A stretch of DNA of 18,949 nucleotides from an uncultured Chloroflexota bacterium (GCA_937967325.1 CALBSQ010000028.1:1-18949); one strand, 5' to 3'. Shown: positions 6,255 to 14,450, counted from the first letter of the stretch. Notes: a model not told the origin generated them from the letters alone. Numbers and translations are program-made.

Positions 6255-7024
6255 GGCAAGAAGCGGACTTCGGCGGCGCCCAGGCGGATGACGTCGCCTG
6301 GCGCCACTGGACGGCGCTGCACCCGCTCCCCATTGACGAAAACGCCATTGCGGCTGCCCAGGTCTTCGACAACGAGCCCGCCATCCTGAATCAGCCGGGC
6401 GTGGGATCGACTCACGCTGAGTCCTTCCAGCACGACATCGTTTTCCAACCCCCGACCGATACGCATCTCCGGCCGCTGCATAATGACCCGCTGTTCCACT
6501 CCCCGCTCGTCCCGGATCACGAGGCGGATTGCCGGTGCCGGCGCTCGCGCCGGCGCGGCAGGATTGACCGGCGCAAACAGCGCGGTCCTGGCGACCGGCC
6601 CGGCGCCGGCCGAGGACGCGACGACCGGCGGGCTGTCCGACTCACGCACCTCGGCCGACGCCAGGATGTCGCCGCGTCGCAACTTCGGGTTGGCCAGCAG
6701 CTCAACCGTGACTTCACCGACCAGCGCAAAACCGCGCCGCTGGGCCAGTCCGATCAGGTCGCCGGCAATTTCCCCCTGTAGCCTCCCCAGAAAAGGCTCG
6801 AACTGCCGGAACTCCTCTTCAGCGAGCTCGGCGCGGTACTGATTGGGGGCGTAGACGTGATCGATGCTGACGCGCCGGTTGGCAACCAGCTCTTTTTCCA
6901 GCACGCGCGCCACCTCGATGGGTTGCAGGCGCGTGCCCGTCAGGCGAGTGAATGGACGCTCTACGGAGCGCTGAAGCAACCGCTCGAGATGCTGCAATAG
7001 GTTCACTCGACCAGTCCCGGTCAA
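6251..7024 (-). CDS. fhaA: FhaA-like protein: DUF3662 domain plus C-terminal FHA domain
   Basis: This is 257 residues in three parts. Residues about 8-125 match the FhaA N-terminal (DUF3662) domain, with LERLLQRSVERPFTRL, EVARVLEKEL and YAPNQYRAEL. Residues about 128-165 are an Ala/Pro linker. Residues about 166-257 are an FHA domain with G190-R191, the SVSRSHARL segment (S205, H208), and DLGSRNGVFVNG (N226, G227). FHA binds phosphothreonine; in mycobacteria FhaA links kinase signalling to peptidoglycan precursor flipping and wall growth, and proximity to pbpA supports a similar role. TTG 7024 overlaps the upstream stop (TTGA); GTG 7006 is an alternative start that would still keep the whole domain. 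Confidence 0.9.
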   Translation of the reverse strand: MTGTGRVNLLQHLERLLQRSVERPFTRLTGTRLQPIEVARVLEKELVANRRVSIDHVYAPNQYRAELAEEEFRQFEPFLGRLQGEIAGDLIGLAQRRGFALVGEVTVELLANPKLRRGDILASAEVRESDSPPVVASSAGAGPVARTALFAPVNPAAPARAPAPAIRLVIRDERGVEQRVIMQRPEMRIGRGLENDVVLEGLSVSRSHARLIQDGGLVVEDLGSRNGVFVNGERVQRRPVAPGDVIRLGAAEVRFLP

Positions 7025-8478
7025 TACGCGGAGTCGTCGCGCAGGACACGCAGCAAGGTGAAGGCAATGATGCGTAGATCAAGCAGCAGCGACCAATGGT
7101 CCACATAGTAGAGATCGTAGCGGGTTCGCTCCTCAATGGAAGTGTCGCCCCGCAAGCCGTTCACTTGCGCCCACCCGGTCAGTCCGCAGCGCTCGCGGTG
7201 CCGCTCCATATAGCGCGGGATGACCTGCCTGAACCGCTCGACGTACATGGGTCGTTCCGGGCGCGGACCGACAATGCTCATGTCACCGACCAGAATGTTG
7301 ATGAACTGTGGCAACTCGTCTAGTGAGAACCGGCGCAACCAGCGGCCGAAACCGGTGCGCCGGTCATCGTCTTTCGTGGTCCAACCGGGACCGCTGGCCT
7401 CGGCATCGGTGCGCATCGTCCGGAACTTGAGCACCGGGAAGCGATAGCCGTTGTAGCCAACCCGTTCTTGCGCGAAGAGGGCCGGCCCTGGCGAGGTGGC
7501 CTTGACGAGCAAGGCAATTGCCACCATGAGCGGGCTGCCCAGGAGAAGGACGACCAGGGCGAAAACGACATCGATTCCCCGCTTGAGCAACCGGTTCCAG
7601 CCGCGAAGGGCGCCCTTCTTGACGGTGAGGAGCGGCATTCCGCCCAGATCGTCGATGGAGACACCAGTCGCCATCAACTGAAAGAGGCTCGGAGCAACTT
7701 TGACGTCTACCCCATCAGCAGGGACGCGCGCGATGACGTCGAGGATCTGCTCCTGCGTGGCGTTCGGCAGCGCGATGAGCACCTCATCGACACGACTTCG
7801 CCGCAGCCAGCGCTCCAGTTCCGCCGTTGCGCCGAGCACCGACGCCCCAGCCACAATCTGACCCCATAGGCGAGGATCATCGTCGAGTAAGCCCACGACC
7901 GTGTAACCGAGCTTCGGCGTCTGCTGCATATGATCGACAATGGTCCGCGCCGTGTCCCCGGCGCCGACCAGTAACACGCGCAGGCGGGCCAGGCCGCGAC
8001 GGTGGAGCGCATTCAGCGCGGCACGAACAATCAACCGCGCCACGATGAGTGCGACCAAGGTCAGGCCCCAGGCGATGACCGTGGCCGCACGCGGATAGTC
8101 AAACTTGAGCAGCAGCGTCGTGAAAGCAATGGTGAGGGCATAGCCGAGCGTCACGGCGCCGGCCAGGTTCCAGGCATACTCCAACGTCGATACGCCTCGC
8201 TTCAGCAAATAAAGGTCACGGGCCAGCAGCGTTGCCACGAGCGTTACGCCGCACAGGACACCCATTCGGGCGTAGTCGGGCCAGAACGTGATGGAGTTCA
8301 CCTGAAGCAGGTTGGTTTCGAAGCGGAGGTGATAGGAGACGGCGTAGGCGAAAAACACAGCGCCGAAGTCGAGTGCGACGAGCGTCGCTACAGCCGTCAC
8401 CGTGAGCGCCACTCGGCTGGAGCGCCTTGGCCGGCTCGCCACGCCCGGCTGGCCAACCGGCGCGAGCACGCGCGCCAT
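7021..8478 (-). CDS. Polyprenyl-phosphate sugar-1-phosphate transferase (exopolysaccharide priming enzyme, WcaJ/WbaP-like)
   Basis: This enzyme starts polysaccharide synthesis by moving a sugar-1-phosphate from a nucleotide sugar to undecaprenyl phosphate at the inner membrane. From ATG 8478 (AAGGGAGG just upstream) it has 485 residues. There are four N-terminal membrane segments (between about 20 and 150). A Rossmann-like CoA_binding_3 domain begins at RVLLVGAGDTA (about 165-175). The catalytic bacterial sugar transferase domain has its own membrane helix (VVFALVVLLLGSPLMVAIAL), then ERVGYNG, LKFRTM, FSLDELPQFINILVGDMS, IVGPRPERP and LTGWAQVNGLRGDTS. The donor sugar is not deducible. It is the first gene of the operon with fhaA, fhaB and pbpA; no glycosyltransferase or Wzx/Wzy gene is nearby. 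Confidence 0.93.
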   Translation of the reverse strand: MARVLAPVGQPGVASRPRRSSRVALTVTAVATLVALDFGAVFFAYAVSYHLRFETNLLQVNSITFWPDYARMGVLCGVTLVATLLARDLYLLKRGVSTLEYAWNLAGAVTLGYALTIAFTTLLLKFDYPRAATVIAWGLTLVALIVARLIVRAALNALHRRGLARLRVLLVGAGDTARTIVDHMQQTPKLGYTVVGLLDDDPRLWGQIVAGASVLGATAELERWLRRSRVDEVLIALPNATQEQILDVIARVPADGVDVKVAPSLFQLMATGVSIDDLGGMPLLTVKKGALRGWNRLLKRGIDVVFALVVLLLGSPLMVAIALLVKATSPGPALFAQERVGYNGYRFPVLKFRTMRTDAEASGPGWTTKDDDRRTGFGRWLRRFSLDELPQFINILVGDMSIVGPRPERPMYVERFRQVIPRYMERHRERCGLTGWAQVNGLRGDTSIEERTRYDLYYVDHWSLLLDLRIIAFTLLRVLRDDSAY

Positions 8479-8529
8479 CTTCCTCCCTTCTACCCACAGC
8501 CCATGAATCGGGAGCAACGGTGCAGCTAG

Positions 8530-8556
8530 CGGAAGACTACCTGCTTCCGGATTCTA
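8530..8556 (-). promoter_or_regulatory. Possible promoter and operator of the glycosylphosphotransferase operon
   Basis: On the minus strand a TAGAAT (8556-8551) resembles a -10 box, about 75 bp before the ATG at 8478; I see no good -35. Directly downstream, where transcription would begin, is a perfect 6-bp inverted repeat CGGAAG/CTTCCG (8549-8544 and 8535-8530) with an 8-base spacer, a size that suits a dimeric repressor. The rest of the spoVR-to-transferase gap (8557-8680) shows nothing I can support. Confidence 0.3.
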
Positions 8557-8680
8557 CCAGCGAATGGTACACCAGGGCGGCATGAGCAGTGGGAGCGTAA
8601 AGATGACGAGCCTCCGCCAAAGCTCCTTGTTGCGTTGGCGCCACGCTCGTCAGGCGAGCCGGTTGCCACGCCGAGGGCGA

Positions 8681-10093
8681 CTACAGCGTCTGCGTCGAGT
8701 TTCGCTGTCCATCAAAGGTCATCACGGCGGCCCGACCATTGTGGAGCGTCTCTAGATGCACCGGGCGGCGCCAGAGGCAATGCACCTGCCGCAATGCCTT
8801 TTCGGCGCGAGCAGTGTCCAGCTCCGCTCCGCTTGACAGGTGGCGCAGGAGCAGCTCGCGCCTTCCACGATAGTCGGCCGAGACGGCGACTATTCGCGGC
8901 CGGCCGCGCTCGAGCACCTCTTGCACCAGATGCTCCCGAACACGCTTCCAGTCCTTTTCGATGACTACCCATTGCCCGCCGCGCAGCGCATAGATGTACA
9001 GGTCGAGCTCCTCGACCAGGTCACGGGTGAGATAGTTCCGAATCAAGGAGGCGTCGGTTTCTACCTCGCGGACCTCGAACAGCTTGGCACGGCCCTGGCC
9101 CGGCCGGCGACCGGCGCGCTGCTCCTCTTCCGTTGGCGCGTCCCAGCGCCGCTCGATATCTTCCAGCAGCTTGACTCCCAGAAAGTAGGGGTTGATCTGT
9201 CGAGGAGAGTGGGCCAGCACGTCCGCATTGAGGCGAGCGAACTCCGCATACTCAGCATCCGTGAGATCCAGCTCGCGCAAGATGCGCGAGTGCCAATAGG
9301 AGGCCCACCCCTCGTTGAGCACCTTGGTCATCCCCTGCGGCGCAAAGTACAGTGCCTCGGAGCGGACACTGCCTACCACGTCGCGTTCCCAATCGGCCAG
9401 CTCCGGGGCGTGTTCCACGATGAAATGGAGCAGGTCTTCCTCAGGCTCGGCATCGGGCGTCTTCGTCGGGGTTGCATCGCGCGCGCGACCAATCCCGAGA
9501 ATGTCGTCGTACTTGCCGGGCGCGTGCTGCTCTCGCTTGTCCTTGGTCACAGAGTCCTTTCGCGGTTCCACACGTTTGACGAACCGATGGCGGCCTACGT
9601 GTTCCTCGATCGAGAGCACGGCGTCGAGGATGCGCTCGACCTGGTCCCTACCGTGCTCGAACTCGTAGCGGCGGAAGCGTTCAGCATCCGCGCCGACCGT
9701 TTCGAGCATGTGCCGCGACGTAGGGGCGAAGAAGGCATTGTGCTTGAAACAGTCGCTGTGGCCGAGCACGTGCGCCGCGACCAGCTTGTTCTGCAGCGGC
9801 GTGTTGGACTCCAGGAGAAAGGCATAGGCCGGATCGGCATTGATCACCAGCTCATAGATCTTGGTGAGGCCGTAGTCATACATGGTCTTCATCTGGTGGT
9901 AGGCGCGGCCGTGCGTCCAGTGGGAAAAGCGGCCAGGCAAGCCGTAGGCGCCAAATTCGTACATGATGCTGGCCGGCACCAGCTCGAAGTGGACGGGAAA
10001 GGGATCGAGCCCGAATTGCTGAGCGATCTCCCAGATTCGCTCGATGGCCGGCTCCAAGTCCTCGGCCGTGGATGGAGCTGCCTGTGCGCTCAC
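8681..10093 (-). CDS. spoVR: SpoVR family protein
   Basis: This is 470 residues, the usual length for SpoVR/YcgB proteins. The N-terminal region carries the family signature around FGLDPFPVHFELV, MYEFGAYGLPGRFSHWTHGR, YDYGLTKIYELVINADPAYAFLL and HVLGHSDCFKHN. A central segment has NEGWASYWHSRIL and NPYFLGVKLLEDIE. The biochemical role is not established; in Bacillus subtilis it affects spore cortex formation, and in non-sporulating bacteria it belongs to the general stress/stationary response with PrkA and YhbH. The GTG start overlaps the yhbH stop (GTGA, 10093-10090). No other sporulation gene is present here, so the name should not be read as evidence for sporulation. Confidence 0.93.
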   Translation of the reverse strand: MSAQAAPSTAEDLEPAIERIWEIAQQFGLDPFPVHFELVPASIMYEFGAYGLPGRFSHWTHGRAYHQMKTMYDYGLTKIYELVINADPAYAFLLESNTPLQNKLVAAHVLGHSDCFKHNAFFAPTSRHMLETVGADAERFRRYEFEHGRDQVERILDAVLSIEEHVGRHRFVKRVEPRKDSVTKDKREQHAPGKYDDILGIGRARDATPTKTPDAEPEEDLLHFIVEHAPELADWERDVVGSVRSEALYFAPQGMTKVLNEGWASYWHSRILRELDLTDAEYAEFARLNADVLAHSPRQINPYFLGVKLLEDIERRWDAPTEEEQRAGRRPGQGRAKLFEVREVETDASLIRNYLTRDLVEELDLYIYALRGGQWVVIEKDWKRVREHLVQEVLERGRPRIVAVSADYRGRRELLLRHLSSGAELDTARAEKALRQVHCLWRRPVHLETLHNGRAAVMTFDGQRNSTQTL

Positions 10094-11250
10094 GCCGCTG
10101 CCTCCACGCCAAAGAAACGCTGCAACGCCGCGCCGAGATCGCCTCGCTCGGTCAGGATGGCGGTTACGAAACGGGGATCGCTCACCGTGCTGAGCGCCTC
10201 GAGCAAGGTGCCCTGGCTGTAGCGGCCCCGCTCCCGAATTTCACCGTATCCGATCAGGTTAGCCAGCGGCAGCAGCTGCTTGATCAGCCCCACACATTGC
10301 TGGTTGTCGCCGTCACCCCAGTTGTCACCATCCGAGAAATGGAAGACGTAAGCATTCCAACGATCGGGCGGATAGCGCGCCGTCAACACCGACAACGCCA
10401 ATCGGTAGGCGGAGGACACGAGCGTACCGCCGCTCTCGCCGAGGTGGAAGAATGCCTCCTCATCCACTTCCTTGGCCTCGGTATGGTGGGTGATGAAGAC
10501 GATCTCCACATGTTGGTAGCGGGTGCGCAAGAAGCGCACCATCCAGAAGTAGCAGCAGCGGCTGACCCACTGCTCGAACTCGCCCATACTGCCGGAAACG
10601 TCGCGCATGGCGACGACGACAGCGCGGTGCTGACGTCGCCGGACCTCGGTCCAGGATCGGAAGCGCAGGTCCTCTTGGCGCACGCCGGCAAACACCGGCT
10701 TGCCTGCCTTCGCATTCCGCCGCAGGTTTTCCATGATGGTGCGACGCTTGTCGAGGTTGGGCAAAATGCCCTTGCGGAGAACGTCGTTGAACTCGACGGT
10801 TTCCACCTCATCCACTGCCTGCTGCCTGGGCAGCAGGCGCGGAAGGTTGAGACTCTCGAACAACAGCTCCGCCAGCTCGTCTACGGTAATCTCGGCCTCG
10901 TAGTAGTCGACGCCGGGTTGATCGCCGGCCTGGGGACCTCGGCCGGCGCGGCCTCTGCCTTGCCGGCCCGGTCCTGGACCGAGCACGTCGCCCACTTGCG
11001 TTCCGCCGTCACCTTGGCCCGCCTGCTGTTGCGACTCGTCGCTGTGCCGGAAGCGCGGCAGCTCCAAGCCCCGTAGCGGAACCTTGACTGTCTTCTGACC
11101 ATCCGAGGTAATGATCGCGCCGTCGCTGACGATGTCCGTCAGGTGATCGCGAATCGCCTCCTTGAGCCGCTCGCGGTGCCGCGCCTCGTCGATGGGGGCG
11201 CGGCGATGCAGCGACCAGTCCTGATGGGAAAGCGTCACAGTGGGGCGCAC
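10090..11250 (-). CDS. yhbH: YeaH/YhbH family protein (DUF444, von Willebrand A-like)
   Basis: This is 386 residues from GTG 11250, selected because AGGAGG lies 4 bases upstream and the start falls 8 bp after the prkA stop; the longer frame to 11316 would run into prkA. An Arg/His-rich N terminus (DWSLHRRAPIDEARHRERLK) is followed by a Gly/Gln/Arg-rich, probably disordered segment (about 72-115). The C-terminal half has a von Willebrand A-type fold with the metal-binding motif DVSGSMGE (about 217-224). Such proteins probably serve as metal-dependent interaction partners of the PrkA ATPase. It is the middle gene of prkA-yhbH-spoVR, coupled to spoVR by a GTGA overlap. Confidence 0.93.
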   Translation of the reverse strand: MRPTVTLSHQDWSLHRRAPIDEARHRERLKEAIRDHLTDIVSDGAIITSDGQKTVKVPLRGLELPRFRHSDESQQQAGQGDGGTQVGDVLGPGPGRQGRGRAGRGPQAGDQPGVDYYEAEITVDELAELLFESLNLPRLLPRQQAVDEVETVEFNDVLRKGILPNLDKRRTIMENLRRNAKAGKPVFAGVRQEDLRFRSWTEVRRRQHRAVVVAMRDVSGSMGEFEQWVSRCCYFWMVRFLRTRYQHVEIVFITHHTEAKEVDEEAFFHLGESGGTLVSSAYRLALSVLTARYPPDRWNAYVFHFSDGDNWGDGDNQQCVGLIKQLLPLANLIGYGEIRERGRYSQGTLLEALSTVSDPRFVTAILTERGDLGAALQRFFGVEAAA

Positions 11251-11258
11251 AGTGCCTC

Positions 11259-13211
11259 CTAACGGTTCAGCAGGTGCCCCACGTAGCTCAGCAGCTCGTT
11301 GGCGCAGGTGGAGCAATAGCCTTGCTCGGCCACCAGACGATCGATGACCGTGTTGATGCGTTTCAACTGCTCGGGGTCGGGCGTCTTGACCGAGGTGGTG
11401 ATCTTCACCACATCCTTGAGGTCGGCGAAGAGTTTCTTCTCGATGGCCTCGCGCAGTCGTTCGTGCGAGGTGTAGTCCAGGCGCTGACCGCGCCGAGCCA
11501 GTGCGGAGATTCGGATCAGAATCTCCTCCCGAAAGGCCTTCTTGGTGTGCTCGCTCACGCCGACCTGCTCCTCGATCGAGCTCATCAGGCGCTCGTCGGG
11601 GTCGGCCTCCTCGTCGGTGAGCGGATCCTTGATCTTGGTCTTGTTGCAGTAAGCCTCGACGTTATCGAGGTAGTTGTCGAACAGCGTACGCGCCGAGGAC
11701 TCGTACGAGTAGACAAAGGCACGCTGCACTTCGCGCTTGGCGATCTCGTCGTACTCTTGTCGGGTTTCGCCCAGAAGATTGAGCAGGCGCTCACGCTCCT
11801 GGGGGTTGATGCCGGTGTGCTGCTCGAAGCCGTCGCGCAGCGCGCGCAGCGCGTCGATCGGCCCGACGCAGGAGATGCCTTCTCGAGCGACCGCGTTCGA
11901 TAGGCGGTTGATCACGTACCGCGGCGAAATGCCGGACATGCCTTCACGGGGCGACTCCTCTTGCAACTCGCGGACATCCTTGCTCGTCAGGCCCTCGACC
12001 GTCTCGCCGTCGTACACCTTGAGCTTCTTCATGAGGTTGACGTTGGCCTTTTTCGACTGTTCCAGGCGAGAGAGCACCGAGAATACACTGGCAACCCGCA
12101 ACGTATGCGGCGCGATGTGGACGTTACGCAGGCCGCTCTGGGTGATGAGCTTGCGATAGATCGACTCCTCATCGGTCGCTCTCAGGTTATAGGGAACTCG
12201 GATCAGGATGATCCTATCCTGGAGAGCCTCCCCACGACGGTTGCCGGCGAAGGCGTTGTACTCGTTCTCATTGGTATGGCTCATGATGACCTCGTCGGCG
12301 TAGATCATCGGAAACCGTCCAGCCTTGATGGACTGCTCCTGCGACAGCGTGAGCAGGCCATAGAGGAACTTCTCGTCGGCCTTGAGCATCTCCACGAACT
12401 CCATGAGGCCGCGGTTGGCGATGTTGAGCTCGCCGTCGAAGCGATAGGCGCGAGGGTCGGACTCCGAGCCATACTCGCCGATAGTGGACAGGTCGATCGA
12501 CCCGGTGAGCTCGCTAATGTCCTGGCTCTTTGGGTCGGACGGGCTGAAGGTGCCGATCCCCACGCGCCGCTTCTCACTGAAAGCGATACGTTCTACCGGC
12601 ACTCGTGCAAAGTCGCCGTCAAACTCGGTGTCCAACCGCAGGCGGCACATCGGGCAGAGGTCGCCTTCAATATACAGGCCGTAGTCCCGCATAAGGGCGG
12701 GGCGCAATTCGTCGGGGACGAGGTGTAGCGGCTCCTCGTGCATCGGGCAACCCTTGATCGCGTAGGTCGCTCCTGTCTCGCTGCGCGTATACCGTTCGAG
12801 CCCGCGCTTCAGCAGGGAAACGATGGTCGACTTGCCGCCGCCGACCGGTCCCATGAGCAGCAGGATGCGCTTGCGCACCTCCAGCCTTTTGGCCGCCGAG
12901 CCGAAATAATCGGCGAGCTGCTCCAACGGGCGCTGCAGGCCGAACAGCTCATCGGCAAAGAATTGGTACTTCTTATGGCCGTCCGGCAGCGTCTCGACGC
13001 CTGCCTGCGCGATCATGTCGTAGATGCGGCCGTGGGCCAACCTGGCGATCTCCGGCCGCTGCGTCGCCAGCGCCAAATAGTCGGCGAAGGAGCCGTGCCA
13101 AACAAGCTCGCGCTCTTCCGAGCGGTAGCGCTCCAGCTCGGCCAGCACGTCGACCCGCGGCGTGAGAGCAGCCTCCGCCGGCAGATTGTCGCGTAGGGTT
13201 ATCGCTTCCAT
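11259..13211 (-). CDS. prkA: PrkA family serine kinase / AAA+ ATPase
   Basis: From ATG 13211 it has 650 residues, normal for PrkA (E. coli YeaG). The alternative upstream frame to 13355 adds an unrelated-looking extension and is not used. The N-terminal AAA+ region has a Walker A motif GPVGGGKST at residues 121-129, preceded by the typical YQFFADELFGL. CPMHEEPLHLVP and CPMC (186-189) are family-typical cysteine segments; a C-terminal YCSTC gives another close pair, possibly metal-binding. Established work describes PrkA/YeaG as a stress-linked protein kinase, and more recently B. subtilis PrkA as an ATP-dependent Lon-like protease, so the activity is open. It heads the operon with yhbH and spoVR. 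Confidence 0.94.
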   Translation of the reverse strand: MEAITLRDNLPAEAALTPRVDVLAELERYRSEERELVWHGSFADYLALATQRPEIARLAHGRIYDMIAQAGVETLPDGHKKYQFFADELFGLQRPLEQLADYFGSAAKRLEVRKRILLLMGPVGGGKSTIVSLLKRGLERYTRSETGATYAIKGCPMHEEPLHLVPDELRPALMRDYGLYIEGDLCPMCRLRLDTEFDGDFARVPVERIAFSEKRRVGIGTFSPSDPKSQDISELTGSIDLSTIGEYGSESDPRAYRFDGELNIANRGLMEFVEMLKADEKFLYGLLTLSQEQSIKAGRFPMIYADEVIMSHTNENEYNAFAGNRRGEALQDRIILIRVPYNLRATDEESIYRKLITQSGLRNVHIAPHTLRVASVFSVLSRLEQSKKANVNLMKKLKVYDGETVEGLTSKDVRELQEESPREGMSGISPRYVINRLSNAVAREGISCVGPIDALRALRDGFEQHTGINPQERERLLNLLGETRQEYDEIAKREVQRAFVYSYESSARTLFDNYLDNVEAYCNKTKIKDPLTDEEADPDERLMSSIEEQVGVSEHTKKAFREEILIRISALARRGQRLDYTSHERLREAIEKKLFADLKDVVKITTSVKTPDPEQLKRINTVIDRLVAEQGYCSTCANELLSYVGHLLNR

Positions 13212-13545
13212 GGGCCTACCCCGAACTCTAGTCGTCCCAGCACGGTCCCAGCCAAGCAGGGACAACGCAACATCGACCGAAGAGCAGATAGGAACCGCCA
13301 GGGCCCATCGAACCGTGTCTCCGGCGGCGCACTCCACCTCGAGCACGTAGCACAACGCGTACCATGGTGCGCTAAGGCGCTGGAAAGAATGGTGCAGCGT
13401 TGCCTAGTTCTTATAGTACCACCACCGGGACTCCAGACGGACGGATGTACCGTCTGGGCGCCGCGGATGGGAGATTGCTCCTATGGATTCTTAATTCGCG
13501 CAGCGCCTCCGGCGGCTGGAATCCTCGTCTACGCTACCATCACGG
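13212..13545. promoter_or_regulatory. Divergent intergenic region between prkA and the histidine phosphatase gene
   Basis: These 334 bases separate two divergently transcribed genes and should hold both promoters. For prkA (minus strand) the best -10 candidate is TATAAG (13415-13410), giving a leader of about 195 nt; I find no good -35. For the phosphatase I find no convincing hexamer pair. A perfect 8-bp inverted repeat CCAGACGG/CCGTCTGG (13433-13440, 13450-13457) with a 9-base spacer lies close upstream of the prkA -10 candidate and could be an operator. No gene is supported here. Confidence 0.35.
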
Positions 13546-14184
13546 ATGATGCTACGCCTACTGCTCGTTCGCCACGGCCAGACGTTGTGGAACAAGGAGC
13601 TGCGCTACAACGGGAACACCGACACCGGGCTGACGGCCCTCGGCGCCCGCCAGGCGGCGGCCGTGGCCGACCGTCTCAGCCGGCGTCATATCGACGCCGT
13701 GGTAGCAAGCGATCTGACGCGAGCGGTCGCCACCGCGACAGCCATTGCCGCGCCCCACGGTATCCAGATTCATCTGGACGCACGGTGGCGCGAGGTGGAC
13801 TTTGGGCAGGCCGAGGGCTTGCGCTGGCGCGATGTCGTCGAGCGCTTCCCCAGCGCGGCGCGTGCTTGGAGCGAGAACCGTGGCGACGCCGCGATGCCGG
13901 GGGGCGAGTCGCTGCTCGACGTTGCTAACCGTACTCGACCGGCGCTGCACGAGCTGAGCGACCAGTTCGACAACCGCAGCGTGGCGCTTGTCTCCCACGG
14001 CGGGCCCTTGCGCGTCGCCCTCTGTCTGCTCCTGGGTTTGGATGTGACGCTGCACTGGCGATTTAACCTGCTTCCCTGTACGCTGACCGAGGTTGCCGTC
14101 TACCCTTCCGGCGGCGTGTTGAACTTGCTCAATGATGCCTGCCATCTGCGCGCGAGGGAACCTCTCCCCCCGCCCCTCCCCTAG
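13546..14184 (+). CDS. Histidine phosphatase superfamily protein (phosphoglycerate mutase-like)
   Basis: This is 212 residues. The catalytic phosphohistidine motif LLLVRHGQTLWN is at the very start (His10), the second histidine is in LVSHGGPLR (His151), Arg59 lies in ASDLTRAVATA and Glu83 in WREVDFGQAEG, completing the usual active site. The superfamily includes cofactor-dependent phosphoglycerate mutases, alpha-ribazole phosphatase (CobC) and broad phosphatases; this one is short and of the CobC/GpmB-like type, so the substrate is uncertain. Its position next to yvcK-gap-pgk-tpiA makes a glycolytic role tempting but unproven. ATG 13549 is an equally good start. The last codons (PLPPPLP) and the stop lie in an intergenic inverted repeat, so the C-terminal tail is probably acquired. 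Confidence 0.88.
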   Translation: MMLRLLLVRHGQTLWNKELRYNGNTDTGLTALGARQAAAVADRLSRRHIDAVVASDLTRAVATATAIAAPHGIQIHLDARWREVDFGQAEGLRWRDVVERFPSAARAWSENRGDAAMPGGESLLDVANRTRPALHELSDQFDNRSVALVSHGGPLRVALCLLLGLDVTLHWRFNLLPCTLTEVAVYPSGGVLNLLNDACHLRAREPLPPPLP

Positions 14185-14316
14185 GAAGGGAGGGGAGATC
14201 GGACGGAGATGACAGTTGCCCATGGGGGCAAGCACCGACCGTGTTGTCAGGAACAGCGACCGCCTTCGCCATGGAAGCTCCCCTCCCTTCCTAGGGGAGG
14301 GGCGGGGGGAGAGGTT
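14159..14316. repeat. 158-bp element with 39-bp perfect terminal inverted repeats
   Basis: The arms 14159-14197 and 14278-14316 are exact reverse complements over 39 bp, separated by 80 bp. Each arm can also fold on itself (CCCCTCCC pairing with GGGAGGGG around a CCTA-containing loop). The centre holds a further 6-bp hairpin TTGCCC/GGGCAA (14216-14231). The left arm supplies the last codons and stop of the histidine phosphatase. No transposase and no clear target-site duplication are visible. It could be a MITE-like element or two REP-type repeats in inverted orientation, and it probably also separates the phosphatase transcript from yvcK. Confidence 0.7.
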
Positions 14317-14355
14317 GACTGGACCCGCCCCGGCCTTGGTCCCAATCCTGCTCTG

Positions 14356-14361
14356 TATAAT
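14356..14361 (+). promoter_or_regulatory. Consensus -10 box upstream of the yvcK-gap-pgk-tpiA operon
   Basis: A perfect TATAAT lies 89 bp before the yvcK ATG, shortly after the inverted-repeat element. The only TTG-type -35 candidate, TTGGTC (14336-14341), is 14 bp away, which is too short for a standard sigma-70 promoter, so the -35 is uncertain. Transcription would begin near 14368. Confidence 0.5.
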
Positions 14362-14450
14362 GGTGCGTGAGTTGGCGCCGTGGGCTGACCCGCAGGGCTG
14401 GGAGGTCCGGGTTTGCTGGCGGGCCGTCGTGGCACAGCGACAAAGTCCCG

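Noticed and set aside
8840..10222. Plus-strand open frame of 460 codons opposite spoVR
   Set aside because: The minus strand encodes an unmistakable full-length SpoVR; the plus-strand product has no recognisable motif and runs past the spoVR start into yhbH.
14159..14316. CRISPR array or insertion sequence at the repeated GC-rich blocks
   Set aside because: There are only two copies, in inverted orientation, with no regular spacers and no transposase gene.
14315..14361. TTGACT (14315-14320) as -35 for the TATAAT at 14356
   Set aside because: The spacing is 35 bp, far outside the range a sigma-70 promoter can use.
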